This document shows positions 12,806 to 23,449 of a DNA stretch of 64,000 nt, one piece after another. A program made the position numbers and the translations under genes. Under the pieces are notes generated by a model that saw only the letters and a program-made list of their open reading frames with translations, was not told the DNA's origin and ran no database searches. Numbering within the stretch: the stretch's first letter is position 1; the number at the start of each line of letters is the position of its first letter. Source of the stretch: Heliocidaris erythrogramma (lineage: Eukaryota; Echinodermata; Echinoidea; Camarodonta; Echinometridae); assembly GCA_025617745.1 (NCBI GenBank), contig CM046869.1, positions 15,891,168-15,955,167 on the forward strand. Reading direction: 5' to 3'.

Positions 12806-13726
12806 CTAGTTGCCGGCTTCGTGGTTTCCCGTGGTTTGACGAGAATCCTGGGATGGTGTGTAAGTACACGGCTGTGTACACCTGTGGGCACGATCTCCGA
12901 ATCGATGGTGATACCAGCATACACCAGTGGTACGCTTAGGGCTGGGGCTTGACTGTCGCTTTCCATGGGTACGATCTCTCGATCGGGACCTTGAGCTCTC
13001 TCGACGTAGGGCGGTTGTAAGCGACTGCACCTGTGCAGTGAGTTGGGCGACTTGGGCGGTGAGTCTCTGCATATTGCCGGCTAAGTTCGGGCTAGGCGGT
13101 GGTGATGGTTCGGCCTTAGAAGGAGGCGGGACTGGTGACTTGGCTTGCATCCCGGAGATTGAAAGTGGGGTCGCAACCTCGATAATCTTATCCGCAAGTG
13201 CCGCTAATTCCTCAATGGTAGCAGTATCACTAGTTGAAGAAAGGATAAGTTGCACATTCATGGGCAGTCTTTGTAAGAAGAGTTGTTTCAGAATGCTGCT
13301 CTCCAACTTCTTGTCACCAAGCAGTTGTTGCACCCTTCGAAGAAATCCGGACGGTGTACGGTCACCAAGCTCCTCTCCAACAAGCAGTTTGTTGAGTCGT
13401 TTTTGCTCGGAGGCAGAAGTTCTTTTGATGAGCGCTTCTTTAAGTGTGGTGTATGGGAGTTGCGTAGGAGGAGTGATTATGAGATCTCGAACTTCCGTGG
13501 CAATCTCGGGCTGTAACGAAGCGATGACGTGGGTGAACTTCGTTCCCTCTGTCGTTATGGATTTCGTCCGAAACTGTGCCTCAACCTGGGCGAACCAAAT
13601 GGCTGGGTCGCTTGCCCAAAATGGTGGTATCTTAATTGCCAGTCCAGTGATGGCTTGGTTGGTGGCACTCTCCTCCGATTTGTCCTGAGACAGAGTTTGA
13701 GTATTGTCTCCATCTTCCTCACTCAT
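12806..13726 (-). CDS. gag: Gypsy gag polyprotein with CHCC zinc motif
   Basis: This frame of 306 codons starts 38 nt inside the 5' LTR boundary and is the capsid-forming protein. A capsid-like helical region (about 30-180) is followed by a proline/serine linker, a glutamine-rich coiled stretch (about 215-240) and an arginine/serine-rich tail. Near the C-terminus is CWYHHRFGDRAHRCTQPC, a C-x3-H-x8-C-x3-C arrangement rather than the usual CCHC knuckle. This is a known mark of CsRn1-type elements. The pol frame opens about 30 nt beyond the gag stop with no visible overlap, so how pol is translated here is unclear. Confidence 0.9.
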   Translation of the reverse strand: MSEEDGDNTQTLSQDKSEESATNQAITGLAIKIPPFWASDPAIWFAQVEAQFRTKSITTEGTKFTHVIASLQPEIATEVRDLIITPPTQLPYTTLKEALIKRTSASEQKRLNKLLVGEELGDRTPSGFLRRVQQLLGDKKLESSILKQLFLQRLPMNVQLILSSTSDTATIEELAALADKIIEVATPLSISGMQAKSPVPPPSKAEPSPPPSPNLAGNMQRLTAQVAQLTAQVQSLTTALRRESSRSRSRDRTHGKRQSSPSPKRTTGVCWYHHRFGDRAHRCTQPCTYTPSQDSRQTTGNHEAGN

Positions 13727-13744
13727 GATGAAGGGTGAAAAATT

Positions 13745-13762
13745 ATTACGTCGGGGTCACCA
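13745..13762 (-). promoter_or_regulatory. Primer-binding site, tRNA-Trp type
   Basis: The minus strand reads TGGTGACCCCGACGTAAT, one base after the 5' LTR. It complements the CCA end of tRNA-Trp at all positions but one. The tRNA identity is from my knowledge of vertebrate tRNA-Trp; the match to this species is inferred. Confidence 0.8.
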
Positions 13763-13763
13763 A

Positions 13764-14330
13764 TGTAGAGTAACTGAAAACTCTGCGAAGGTTGTCCAAA
13801 GTTATTGCACAAATCCCGAAATGTAAACGAAGAAAAAACATGCGTGAGTTTCCGCGATAATGATATCCAAAAAATTAAAGTCCGCTATTCGCGTGAAGTA
13901 AATAAATCCAAAGTCGTAAGTCCGATAACGAAAAAGGCTGCTTGCTGCCGACTTCTCCAAATACGTAGGATCTTGCCAGAACAAAATCACATGGTGAAGT
14001 GAAGAAGAAAATATCGATGCGTCTTCTTCCCGAAGACGATAAGAGAACCAATGATTTGATTGGATAACAAATCGGCCATCGGACTCGCCAAAACACTTGA
14101 TTGGCTAATTGGCGACACACTGATCGCTAGACACACTGGAATGCGTGAAATTTACTAATCGACGCAACCTGCCGGACGGCATCAAATACGGAATGTTATT
14201 TACAATGAGTAACCCATAAGGAAATGTGGCTGGCACGCGAGCGTTCGTGACAACAATGAATAAGTTTGTAAACATGGTAGAAAATAAACAATACCAATCA
14301 ATATGGTACGGAAAAGTTTATGTCACTACA
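13764..14330 (-). repeat. 5' LTR of CsRn1-like Gypsy, with internal deletion
   Basis: This 567-bp repeat begins TGTAGAGTAACTG and ends CACTACA in plus-strand reading. It lacks about 190 bp present in the other LTR, with the junction inside CTCTGCGAAGG. Otherwise it differs from its partner at only a few positions. Confidence 0.92.
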
Positions 14331-14600
14331 GATCAAATGGTTCTTGAGATATCACGTTAACAAAGCTAACACCTGCAATTTCAGAAATTGACTTCGTGTG
14401 ACCTTTGACCTTTGACTTACGTACCCAAAAAGCTAATCAGATCGTCTTCCTATGGTGATACATACTAGCACCAGCAAGTTCATACCTTGTGTGGTTCTTG
14501 AGTTATCGCGAGAACGAGAAAGCGGCACAGATGGACGGACGGGAAAACCCGAAAACATAATGCCTCCGGCACCACCTTCGGTGGGCGGAGGCATAAAAAT
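14331..14600 (+). repeat. Right part of Gypsy-interrupted repeat, ending in hairpin
   Basis: The target repeat resumes here after the GATC duplication. It ends with a GACGGACGG-type simple repeat and a hairpin at 14560-14594 (ATGCCTCCG ... CGGAGGCAT with a CTTC loop) followed by AAAAA. This is the same end design as the repeat that finishes at 2833. Confidence 0.7.
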
Positions 14601-15099
14601 CCAATCTCTGTCTCTCAGCTACATGTACTGTATGTTCTTATAAACTTGAAATGTAGGAGTATAATGGTTAGAGGATGAGTGATATGCATGAGATTATACA
14701 GTACAACTGTATTCTAATGGACACGAGATGCAACACCGTACCCTGGGTTACAGCGTGTTGCATCATATATGCGTCCAAGATATTAGCACAATTAATTTTA
14801 GCATGCCACGTAGAAACGGCTTAGTCCGAAAGGGTGGGTAGCGTTGTGTCGCATGGCGTTGACGCGAACGCCACCATTCGTCCAAAGCACCCCCGGTTTT
14901 GCCGAATTGTTGGAATTATTATAGAGCAGAATTAGGGAATCTGACACGTGTTTACAGGAGCTTACTAAAGAAAATAACTGATGTATATTATGCCTGATTT
15001 TTAATATTGATTTACCTTAAGTAAGGAATATATTACACCTTCCAATATAAGTAAATTTGTAATCAGGGGTTAATTCTCCTTTAATAGAAATCTACTTTC
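14601..15099. other. Unassigned AT-rich DNA
   Basis: No gene, RNA or element end is seen. A short segment near 14860-14880 has GGCGTT/AACGCC inverted symmetry. Confidence 0.4.
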
Positions 15100-15780
15100 T
15101 CGATACTGTGACGTATGGGACGGAGCAAATTAAAATTTTATGGATGCTTCTTCCCCGAGTCAAATTAAAGTGTACAAATGTGACATATTCTTCCAGTACT
15201 CATTACAATATTGATAGATATCAATATTGTAATCATGATTGGGATTGGGTTTGTGAGAAAATCAAGTTTGAAGTATGTTATAAAAGTCACATGTGAGCGC
15301 GAATTAGCATATTTTAATGATTTTATTCCCTTTTGGGGGGCACCATTTCAAGGTCATAGTCAAATTAGAGTGTACAAATGTGACATATTCTTCAATACTC
15401 ATAGAAACCTATGAATATAGTATATATCTTCATGAGCAGACTTTGGGTTTGTGAGATAATCAATTTTGAATTAAGCTATAAAAGTCACACGAGAGCACGA
15501 ATTACCATATTTTAATGATTTTGGACCCTTTTGGGGGCACCATTTCAAGATCATACATGTAGTCAGATTAGAGTGTACATATGTGACATATTCTTCAAGT
15601 ACTCATTAGAAACTACCATTTTAGTAATATATCAACATGCCCAAATTTTAGGGTCTGTGAGAAAATCAATTATAAAATATGCTATAAAGGTCACACATGA
15701 CCAGAAATTAGCATATTTTAAGTGTGTAATTGTTTTTTGTTGACTTTGAGAAGCGATTTCAAGGTCATTCTCCTATAAAA
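15100..15780 (+). repeat. 200-bp diverged tandem repeat, 3 or more units
   Basis: The motif CAAATTARAGTGTACAAATG recurs at 15161, 15361 and 15564, each followed by TGTGACATATTCTTC. Units share AGCATATTTTAA and CACCATTTCAAGGTCAT. Identity between units is moderate, so the array is old. Traces may continue to about 15900. Confidence 0.8.
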
Positions 15781-16615
15781 CAAACTTACATTAGTATATT
15801 TTCTTTTAGTACCAGCACCGTTAATATGACTGTGCTTGGCCTTTTTATCTTGAAGAAATTAACATTTGAAATATGACCTTAAGCTCATATGTCAATTTTC
15901 TTTGATTTTGATGCGTTTATGACCATTTTCAAACGTGTACATTTGCCATTGAACGTTCCGGATGCAAAATTTCTTTGGTAACTCGTTAAAATATAGGTAA
16001 ATGCCTATCCATACACAAGAATTGGTCGTGTTCTGAGATTGGACTAAGGGTGATCCATGATCTTGAACTTGGCTTATTTTGAAAATATCCCAAATTTGAG
16101 GGCGCTCTTTAGTAAAACCGCTTGGACAAACGTTCTGATATTTTTTAGGTTTGTTCAATTGGGTCCTAAGCTTATTTGATTTTGAAGCTATGAACCTGCA
16201 AACATACACTTGAAATCACAGATTTTACAGTTCACGCCATTTTCGGTGACCTCGTACGCGAAAACGGAGAATCGTATTTGTGCCATGATTATTTTTTTTG
16301 TAAAGGGCATGAAGTTCTCTCAATATCCAGACAATGAGCTCTCTGTGTGAATAATTTTGGCTACAGTTGTCAATCAAAAATGCATAAATTTCAATAGCCC
16401 TATTGGATTGTCCGTGCATTGGTTGCTAGGCGAGGCCATATCTTAGCAACTGTTTGACCTTGGGGCAAAATATTTTGGAGTTTTCCATCAGACACTTGGG
16501 GGAACATTTCGTGCGGAGTTTAAAGAAAATCAAAGGGGGTCGGGTGACAACTTGTCTGAAAATCTGTTGATTTGATGTGGATTGACCCTATTACCTTTTT
16601 CAAATTAACTAGCAT
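15781..16615. other. Unassigned DNA
   Basis: No gene is supported. A 105-codon minus-strand frame at 15892-16209 has no recognisable motif and unremarkable composition. Confidence 0.4.
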
Positions 16616-16738
16616 GATACTGGTCTCTGTGAGGTGTGTCAAGAATTTGAGACGATTGAACATTTAATTTTATATTGTTCAAAATACGATAAAGAGAGAC
16701 GTCTCTTAAAAGAAAGGATTAAATTGAAAAAATCCTAA
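16616..16738 (+). pseudogene. LINE reverse transcriptase C-terminal fragment
   Basis: A 40-codon open segment ends at TAA (16736-16738). It contains C-E-V-C, then ETIEHLILYCSKY, then an arginine/lysine-rich end. The C-x2-C ... H-x4-C zinc-binding arrangement after the RT domain is typical of jockey/CR1-group non-LTR retrotransposons. No upstream RT is visible, so this is a 5'-truncated remnant. Confidence 0.7.
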
Positions 16739-17940
16739 TCTAATAGAATAATTGATGTCTAACCCCATTTTCACTCGTGAATTATTGGGTTTTATATATG
16801 CTGCACACCCCAAGTGTTCGAGGGCGACGCCTGGGATGGACAGACGATAACTGTTTTTCTTCAGGTATGTTATTGTACCCACACAGACCATTCACAATTC
16901 TCACTCTCCTCCCGTATCTCACTTAAGGAGTAAAGTGTAACTTACATCACAAATAACTGCTTTGCTAATTATATAAATTTTTAACTCTGTATCCTTGGTG
17001 TCTTTATTTTAACGTCATTATTATTATCGAATTCTTCCGGTTATAATCAGAAAAAAATAACATGAAATCATTCATACTCACAGTACTGTGTATTCGGTGC
17101 AACCTCGCGCGTGAGATCTCAAAAATAACTTTATATTAAAATTTAAATTAAGAGGGGATCAACTATGTCTCCTCGCGGCTGGGATGATTCAAAGTCCGAA
17201 TCGCAGGTGAGTCCGGGTTGTTGAAATCATCGCAACGCGTCTGGAGTGGTCGTCGCTGGGCTGACAGCCGGGGTAGCGGTGATCGTCTACATGTAGATAT
17301 CAGCTTTGAGTGTTGATTCAGCAGTAATCGATTTAACTTTGAAGGAAACAACTATCTGGTAGTAATGCATAATTCAGCCACGAAGAAGAACAGTAGAAAA
17401 TAATTATTCAAGTTCTGATGAAGACTTGTCGGTCATAATTGCTGGGATAGGCCTACTTGATGACGTCCGGGTAAATTAATTCAGGAACAGAAAATTTTAC
17501 AAAGTTCTCGTCTGCTTTAGTCAAAAAGACATTCTTGTCAGAAGACAATTTTCTACTCCCTGGTAGAAAGTCTCCAAAGCCTTCAATGTGTAGGTTACTC
17601 TGCCGAGGAGGCCATCCTTATTGCTTTTCCCGGACTCGACTCTCGATTCTCACTTCTCATAACTCGTATAACTCGGAGCCTCTTTTTATACCACTTTTCC
17701 ATTGGGCGAAATTTCACAACTGCCATACCCCTTCTGCCCATCTCAATACCTTTTAACCAATCAATTGTCTTTATTCCTCCGATCGATTAAAATTTTGCAC
17801 ACCTTCCACTGCCCTAGCTAGCAGTAACCCCTTTGATAATTTATTATTTTAATAGTAGTATACTCCCATTCAGATTTCATAACATTTTACTATTCGGAGA
17901 TCCGGTGTTTACACTTGTCCCAGTTCCCAAATTATGTTTC
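16739..17940. other. Unassigned DNA
   Basis: No coding or element ends are recognised. A TTTTTCTTCAG/GTATG stretch near 16855 looks like an acceptor but has no supporting exon. Confidence 0.4.
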
Positions 17941-17949
17941 TGACTAAGA

Positions 17950-18045
17950 TTGGGTTTATTATGGAAATTTGCCCGGGTATTCACCTTGTATTAATTCGGT
18001 TTGTTATGGAAATTTGCCCGGGTGTTCACCTTGTATTCTTCTTTT
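17950..18045 (+). repeat. 45-bp direct repeat, two units
   Basis: GGAAATTTGCCCGGGT occurs at 17963 and 18008, followed in both by TTCACCTTGTATT. This is a simple local duplication. Confidence 0.85.
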
Positions 18046-18269
18046 ATATTCTTTAAATCACCTTCAGTTCACCTTATTATCTCCTTCACAATTTAATGCC
18101 CTAACCCACTTTGTGAATTAAGCTTTTGCCTCTCAAAATTTTCAGGATTCTACATCTATGATACCAATCGTTTTAGAGAGCCTGTTATTAAGCTATCATA
18201 GACATCGTTATATATATCCGATGTTGAAGAAATTGAGTGAAGAAATTGGGTAAAGAGCAACAAAAAACA

Positions 18270-18365
18270 AAACAAAATGTATGTATATGTGTGTATGTGT
18301 ATGTATATATAAAAAGTATGTGTATAATTGTGTATAATTGTGTATAGATATGTATGTTTTATGTT
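18270..18365 (+). repeat. TG/TA-rich microsatellite
   Basis: Interrupted (TATG)n and GTGTATAAT units occur here. The minus-strand frame across them reads as a low-complexity tyrosine/isoleucine/histidine string and is not a gene. Confidence 0.8.
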
Positions 18366-18623
18366 TTCCATGAACAATTGGAATTTACTTCCCCCCCCCC
18401 CTTTAATTCTGATTGATTGCTGGGGTATCTTGATATTATAGCAAATAATTACGAATAATCACGATCGACAGCCTACTAATGATGACCATTACCGTAATAA
18501 CACCATTTTCACCACAAAAAAGTCGCTCGTGGGCTCTCCGAAGCCTACGCCAAACCTACTAATATGACTGGCGCAAATAATCTGAGGAGATTGAAGAGCG
18601 CCATCATAATGAAGAACCAACCA

Positions 18624-18719
18624 ACTCCGATAGCTCGTTTCGCGCGAATCAACAGTAAATTACGGATTTCGTAATTGGAGTTATCTTTTCCAACATTGCC
18701 ATTGGTGAGTTGAATTCAT
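18624..18719 (+). repeat. Interspersed repeat family R1, copy C left part
   Basis: ACTCCGATAGCTCGTTTCGC and the following 90 bp match copies A (31731-32320) and B (33310-33930). The copy is interrupted here by the segment 18721-26180 and resumes at 26181-26277. Confidence 0.85.
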
Positions 18720-18907
18720 AGGCGGCGGAAGCGGGGGGGACGGGGGGACACGTCCCCCCAGTCCCCCCCCTAAATTTTGGGTTGGTGGGGACGTCCCCCC
18801 TTTCCCACATATATATATATATAACCGCACAACAAGGGTCCCAAGTCCTTGTGTTGCCATAAAGCCATTATGGTAATAGCCGGGAGGGCGCATTGTTATA
18901 CATAATT

Positions 18908-18936
<29 letters not shown>

Positions 18937-18942
<6 letters not shown>

Positions 18943-19598
18943 TGTAAGACGTGCAAAAGCGAATGATGACACGAGACGTAGCTCTAAGTCCGTTGCTAGT
19001 GCCAAGCTTTCGGCGTGGGCGCCTTTATCACGGCTATAAAACAAGCAAATAATACAAAGTAATACGAACTAAATATAACATAATCAAAGGCACTGAGAGG
19101 TAACATAATAAAGTGAATAGGGTAATAGACAAATGAACGGTAACGGAAATACATAGAAACATATAACTATATACAGTATCTGAGTATATGTATGTAAGTA
19201 TAATAATAATATAAGTTGACAGGTACCTGTGTTGATGTTGTGTTGCTAAATCCAAACCCAGCCCTCAGTCTCCACACTATCTCAAGCAACAACACAACAT
19301 CAACACAGGTACCTGTCAACTTATATTATTATTATACTTACATACGTATACTCAGATACTGTATATAGTTATATGTTTCTATGTATTTCCGTTACCGTTC
19401 ATTTGTCTATTACCCTATTCACTTTATTATGTTACCTCTCAGTGCCTTTGATTATGTTATATTTAGTTCGTATTACTTTGTATTATTTGCTTGTTTTATA
19501 GCCGTGATAAAGGCGCCCACGCCGAAAGCTTGGCACTAGCAACGGACTTAGAGCTACGTCTCGTGTCATCATTCGCTTTTGCACGTCTTACAAGATAT
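18937..19598. repeat. Near-perfect inverted repeat, about 309-bp arms, Penelope-type ends
   Basis: The left arm (18937-19245) is matched by its complement at 19290-19598 with a 44-bp spacer; I see one mismatch by eye. Both arms start in AT-repeat sequence, then contain CTTGTAAGACGTGCAAAAGC and end in AAGTTGACAGGTACCTG. Each arm holds the hammerhead-like core (19006-19034 minus, 19501-19529 plus). The pattern fits two Penelope-like element ends joined head to head. Confidence 0.85.
19006..19034 (-). ncRNA. Hammerhead-ribozyme-like core in Penelope-type end
   Basis: The minus strand reads GTGATAA, then the stem GGCG-CCCA-CGCC, then GAAA. This is close to the hammerhead core CUGANGA-stem II-GAAA, with G in place of the first C. 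Such motifs are known from Penelope-like element terminal repeats. An inverted copy is at 19501-19529. Stems I and III were not folded. Confidence 0.4.
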
Positions 19599-20679
19599 AA
19601 TATTTCTACGATGACACAGTCAATGAGTACGAAGATTGTCAAACCTCTCACACATTTATATATATATATATATATAATTTTTATACCATGATGTTTGCAA
19701 GGTTAAGAAAATGCGCGCCCTCATTTGACCTCCCCAAGTGAGCGCGGTTGACTGTTATGATGTGCGCCTATGACTGTGTAAATGTGTACATTATGCCATG
19801 TTGGAATCAAATTTTTCAAAGCGGCATTCAAAGAATTATTCAAATTCGTTTGTAGTATCGTCCCCAAGCTGGCGAGCAGAAATCATAAGGCGAAAAAATT
19901 ATCCAAAGTGACATGAGAATAGTGAATTTTAGGTTAATTTTTTTTTTAATTTTCATACCAACTGGCTTAAATAGGGGAGGGGCGCACAAGGGGTCACGTG
20001 AAAGGGGAGAGAGAGGAAGGAAAGTGGAAATTAATGTGAGATAATACCGGTTTTCCAATCAATTTGAACACTTTTTTATTTGCTTTAATTTGTCCTGCAA
20101 CGTAATAATAAGGCCAAGTCAACATACGTCTTTGGCCATTCATTTTTTGGAATTTATTTTTCATTTTGCTATCGATTTTGTCAAAGACTGAAAGAGTTCA
20201 AAGAGTTATTCAAAATCGTCACCCGCTCGTTGTAAGGTCTTGTCTATGTGACGAATTTGAATGACAATTTCTTGAAATCCACTTGCCATGCGAAGATGGA
20301 TTTGATGATAAATTTTGCAGCGGATTGCCAGGTCGGATGAATTCGAATGAAATCTGACGAAAATGGAATGGAGATATGTTGAAGTTAATTGACCATTGAA
20401 ACTGTTGAATGACATTTTTAATTATTAAACTTTCTTAGACATTTGACATTTGGATGATTATTGATTCCTATCAGACTATAGGACGAAAATGAAGGGTATT
20501 GTGATCTTTGAGAAGTGTTAGATTGGACAGGAAATCCTGACAATACAAGGAGATACATGTAGATTGCTTAAAACACCTTACAAAGATAACGTGGGAAGAT
20601 AATTAAGCAGTGACAATTATGAGAAGACTCAAATGAAATCTGTGGTAATGGAATATAAAAGTGAAATATAGAAACCATA
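19599..20679. other. Unassigned interior of nested region
   Basis: (TA)n lies at about 19656-19676. Further on, no gene is evident. A 69-codon minus-strand frame (20206-20415) has no motif. Confidence 0.4.
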
Positions 20680-23449
20680 CTCAGGCCCGTAACTAGGATT
20701 TGTGCGGGGGCGGGGGGTTCAACATTGGAAAAAGTGGACGTTTCTGAGGGAGCGAAGCGACCGAGTATGGGTGTCGGGTCAGGGGGTGTACCACTCCAAG
20801 AGTATGGGCATGAGCGTAGTCAGAATTATTTGACAGGGGTGGGTGAAATGTGAAGCCCGAACATATACTACCACTGTATAGGATTCAGAATATTACTGGA
20901 AAAGAGAGAGGGGTATTTAATGTGTCTGTTCACTTTTAAATGGACAATTTTCCCGCTCTCAAGTTGAATACTCCTGGCGGACCCGGTCTAGTCATTCAGG
21001 CCCTTAAATCATGGCCCTCTAATACAGCATGTTCAACCGGAGTGCCATGGGAGCATTTTATAAAACATTGACTTCTTGGAAACTATAATCAGCAATAACA
21101 AGATGCCCCAATATAACACTTGGGGTGTTTTGGAAACATTTGGGAGATGGTAAAGTGCGTTTTCCGTCGCTCGCTTCGTTCATTCACAACATTCTGAAAC
21201 GATTTTCAGGCAGCGAGAATATTTCCACAGTATGTTATTGTAATAAAAAAATGTCTATGAATATTCAATGTTATGACAATTTCGGGCACGTCTGCCTTAT
21301 CGCCATGGCACCCAGAAATTATGGTTACCTTACTTTCTATATTGAAATGTTATGAGCAACAATATATTAAAGTGCATTTTTCTTCGCTCGCTTCGCTAGC
21401 TCGCAAATCTTAGAAATGAGATAGTTTCAGGCAACGAGGTCCATGAATATTTATATATGATGTTATTCCAATATTCAGGCACGTCGCTGCCCTATCGCCA
21501 TGGAACCCGAATACTTGTTTGGTCCACTTTTTATATTGAATTGAATTGAATTCAATTCAATTCAAAAATGGTTTATTGAAAGAAACATGTGTCGCAGCCA
21601 AAAGCTGAATAAAACATGTGTACAATATAAACTATCAATTACAAAGATTAACAAGATCGAAAAAACTACTACCGGTAATACAAGGTATAAAATTAATACA
21701 GTAAATGAAAGTCAATCAAAGAAGTAAGCAAATTATAAGATACATCAATGAAATACGTTAAACATTAAAGAAAATCGAAAAGTACACAAATTACAGTATA
21801 CTCGTCACACATATTTTACATGTACTTACATGCATCTAATAACAGATTAACAATCATAATGTCTTCATGAAAAGAGGTATAGAGCCAGGTAATGACAATG
21901 AGACAATGAGGTAAAGAGATGGTGAGAGGAAAGGATAAGAGTGGAAACAGATGAGATAGGAAAGAGAGTGAGCACTGGCTTTGGAAGACTAACAGAGAAA
22001 GAGAAGGGGTGAAAGGAGGGATACAAAGGAAGAAGGGTGAGGCATGGTGACAAACGAAGTAATGGTAGAGAGAGAGAGAGGGAGAGGGAGAGAGAAAGAC
22101 AGAGGGAAGATGTAAGTGGAAGATAAAAAACATTGACAAATAATATTTCAAAATTATATTATATACATAGAAATTTCTACTTAGATATTCGATGGGTAAT
22201 TTGCGAGAAATTTGAGTTTGAATATAGAAAATTAATGGGTAGCTCAAGATACCAACTAGTTTGTGTAAACAATCTACGTGAGATTAACATAAGAAAAGAA
22301 TGAGTATAGAGAAAGAGAGGCAAGAGAGGAGATACGAAGATATAATCAAAGAAGATCTAAATTCAAGAACTGTAGAAGAGAGAGAGAAAGAGAGGGGTGG
22401 AGGAAGAAAGGAGCAGTGGATATTATTGCACAGTACATAAATGGGTCATAAATAGTAATCATTCAGAAATTAGTAATTGCATAGAATCAATGAAATTGCA
22501 TAATATAGAACAGCTAATACACCGAGTGGGAACGAGGCAATATAAAGCAATGAGCAGGTATGTCCTAAAGATTAAATAAATTGGCCAATGAAACTAACAA
22601 AACTTCAAGGAGATCAGTTCTAACTAATAATAGCCACTTGATAAATGAAGTTCACCTAATTCTCATTAAGTAAGTCTATAAGGTAAGGTAGGGGGCTATT
22701 TCGGAATCGGCTGGTCTTACATTTGAATTGGTCAAACCTCGGTATTTTCCTTAGAGAAATATCTAGCCGTTTAGGAGGAGGGAGCCAGTTTTTGCACTTT
22801 GGGTTGGTTGTTAGAGATTTTGCAAATTTTTCTAGATTCCAAAGTTTCCAGATTGATAGTTTTGCAATAGCAAAGTAAATTGCATTTCTCCTCGCTCGCT
22901 TCGCTCGCTCGCAAACCTTGTAAACGAGAAGTTTCATGCAGCAAGGTCCATAATGAAATATTCAATGTTATGACAATTTCGGCACGTCACTGCCCTATCG
23001 CCATAGCGCCCAGATATTAGGGTTACCTTTCCATAAACGAACAACAGCAAAGTGCCCCCCCCCCCCCCCCCGTTCGCTTCACTTCCGAAAAACTTTAATA
23101 TGAATGATGCCTGCATATGGCAGCTAGATGACCGGAGATATAGCTTTACATTTCACCTATTGGTGACTAATGCAATAAAAGTTTGCCATTTAAAAGTATT
23201 TTTTTATTATTCTCTCGCTCGCTTTGCTCGCTCGCAGTATTGGGAATCCTACACATGTGGTATTATAATGTTCGAGCTTCACATTTGACCCACCCCCTGT
23301 CAAATAATTCTGACTATACGCTCATGCCCACACCCTTGTAGGGGCACACCCCCTGACCCAACACCCCTTCTCGGTCGATTCGCTCCCTCAGAAAGGTCCA
23401 CTTTTTCCAATGTTGAACCCCCCGCAAAAATCCTAGTTACGGGCCTGAG
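20680..23449. mobile_element. Fold-back DNA element, 2.77 kb, about 175-bp inverted ends
   Basis: The left end CTCAGGCCCGTAACTAGGAT is matched by its complement ending at 23449. The inverted similarity runs through 20680-20857 and 23273-23449, including GAGGGAGCGAAGCGACCGAG. Internal units carry TCGCTCGCTTCGCTCGCTCG and a shared GGCACGTC...CCCTATCGCCAT segment (about 21160-21530 and 22885-23250), split by a LINE end. No transposase is visible and no clear target duplication was found. Confidence 0.8.
21535..22870 (-). mobile_element. 5'-truncated LINE 3' end, minus strand
   Basis: On the minus strand a coding end (about 22868-22656) reads through KNWLPPPKRLD and RFDQFKCKTSRFRNS to a TAA. This resembles the C-terminus of L2/CR1-group LINEs. 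An untranslated region of about 1.1 kb with a GA/CT-rich stretch follows, finishing in a (TTCAA)n tail at 21535-21565. It is inserted in a tandem unit of the fold-back element. The exact 5' break is uncertain by about 20 bp. Confidence 0.65.

Larger units (their letters stand above)
8364..14330 (-). mobile_element. Complete Ty3/Gypsy LTR retrotransposon, CsRn1-like, minus strand
   Basis: Two TG...CA LTRs flank gag and pol, with a 4-bp target duplication GATC (8360-8363 and 14331-14334). The primer-binding site next to the 5' LTR reads TGGTGACCCCGACGTAAT on the minus strand. It matches the 3' end of metazoan tRNA-Trp at 17 of 18 bases. A purine tract GGAGGGGGACTAA abuts the 3' LTR. The CHCC gag motif together with a tRNA-Trp primer is the hallmark of the CsRn1 lineage of Gypsy elements. 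LTRs differ by only a few bases outside two large indels, so insertion was recent. Both coding frames are open. Confidence 0.95.

Noticed and set aside
12927..13688. 253-codon plus-strand frame
   Set aside because: It is antisense to the Gypsy gag gene and has no domain; its length follows from gag composition.
15100..15780. Possible CRISPR-like array
   Set aside because: Units are 200 bp, diverged throughout and lack the short-repeat/unique-spacer pattern; this is eukaryotic tandem DNA.
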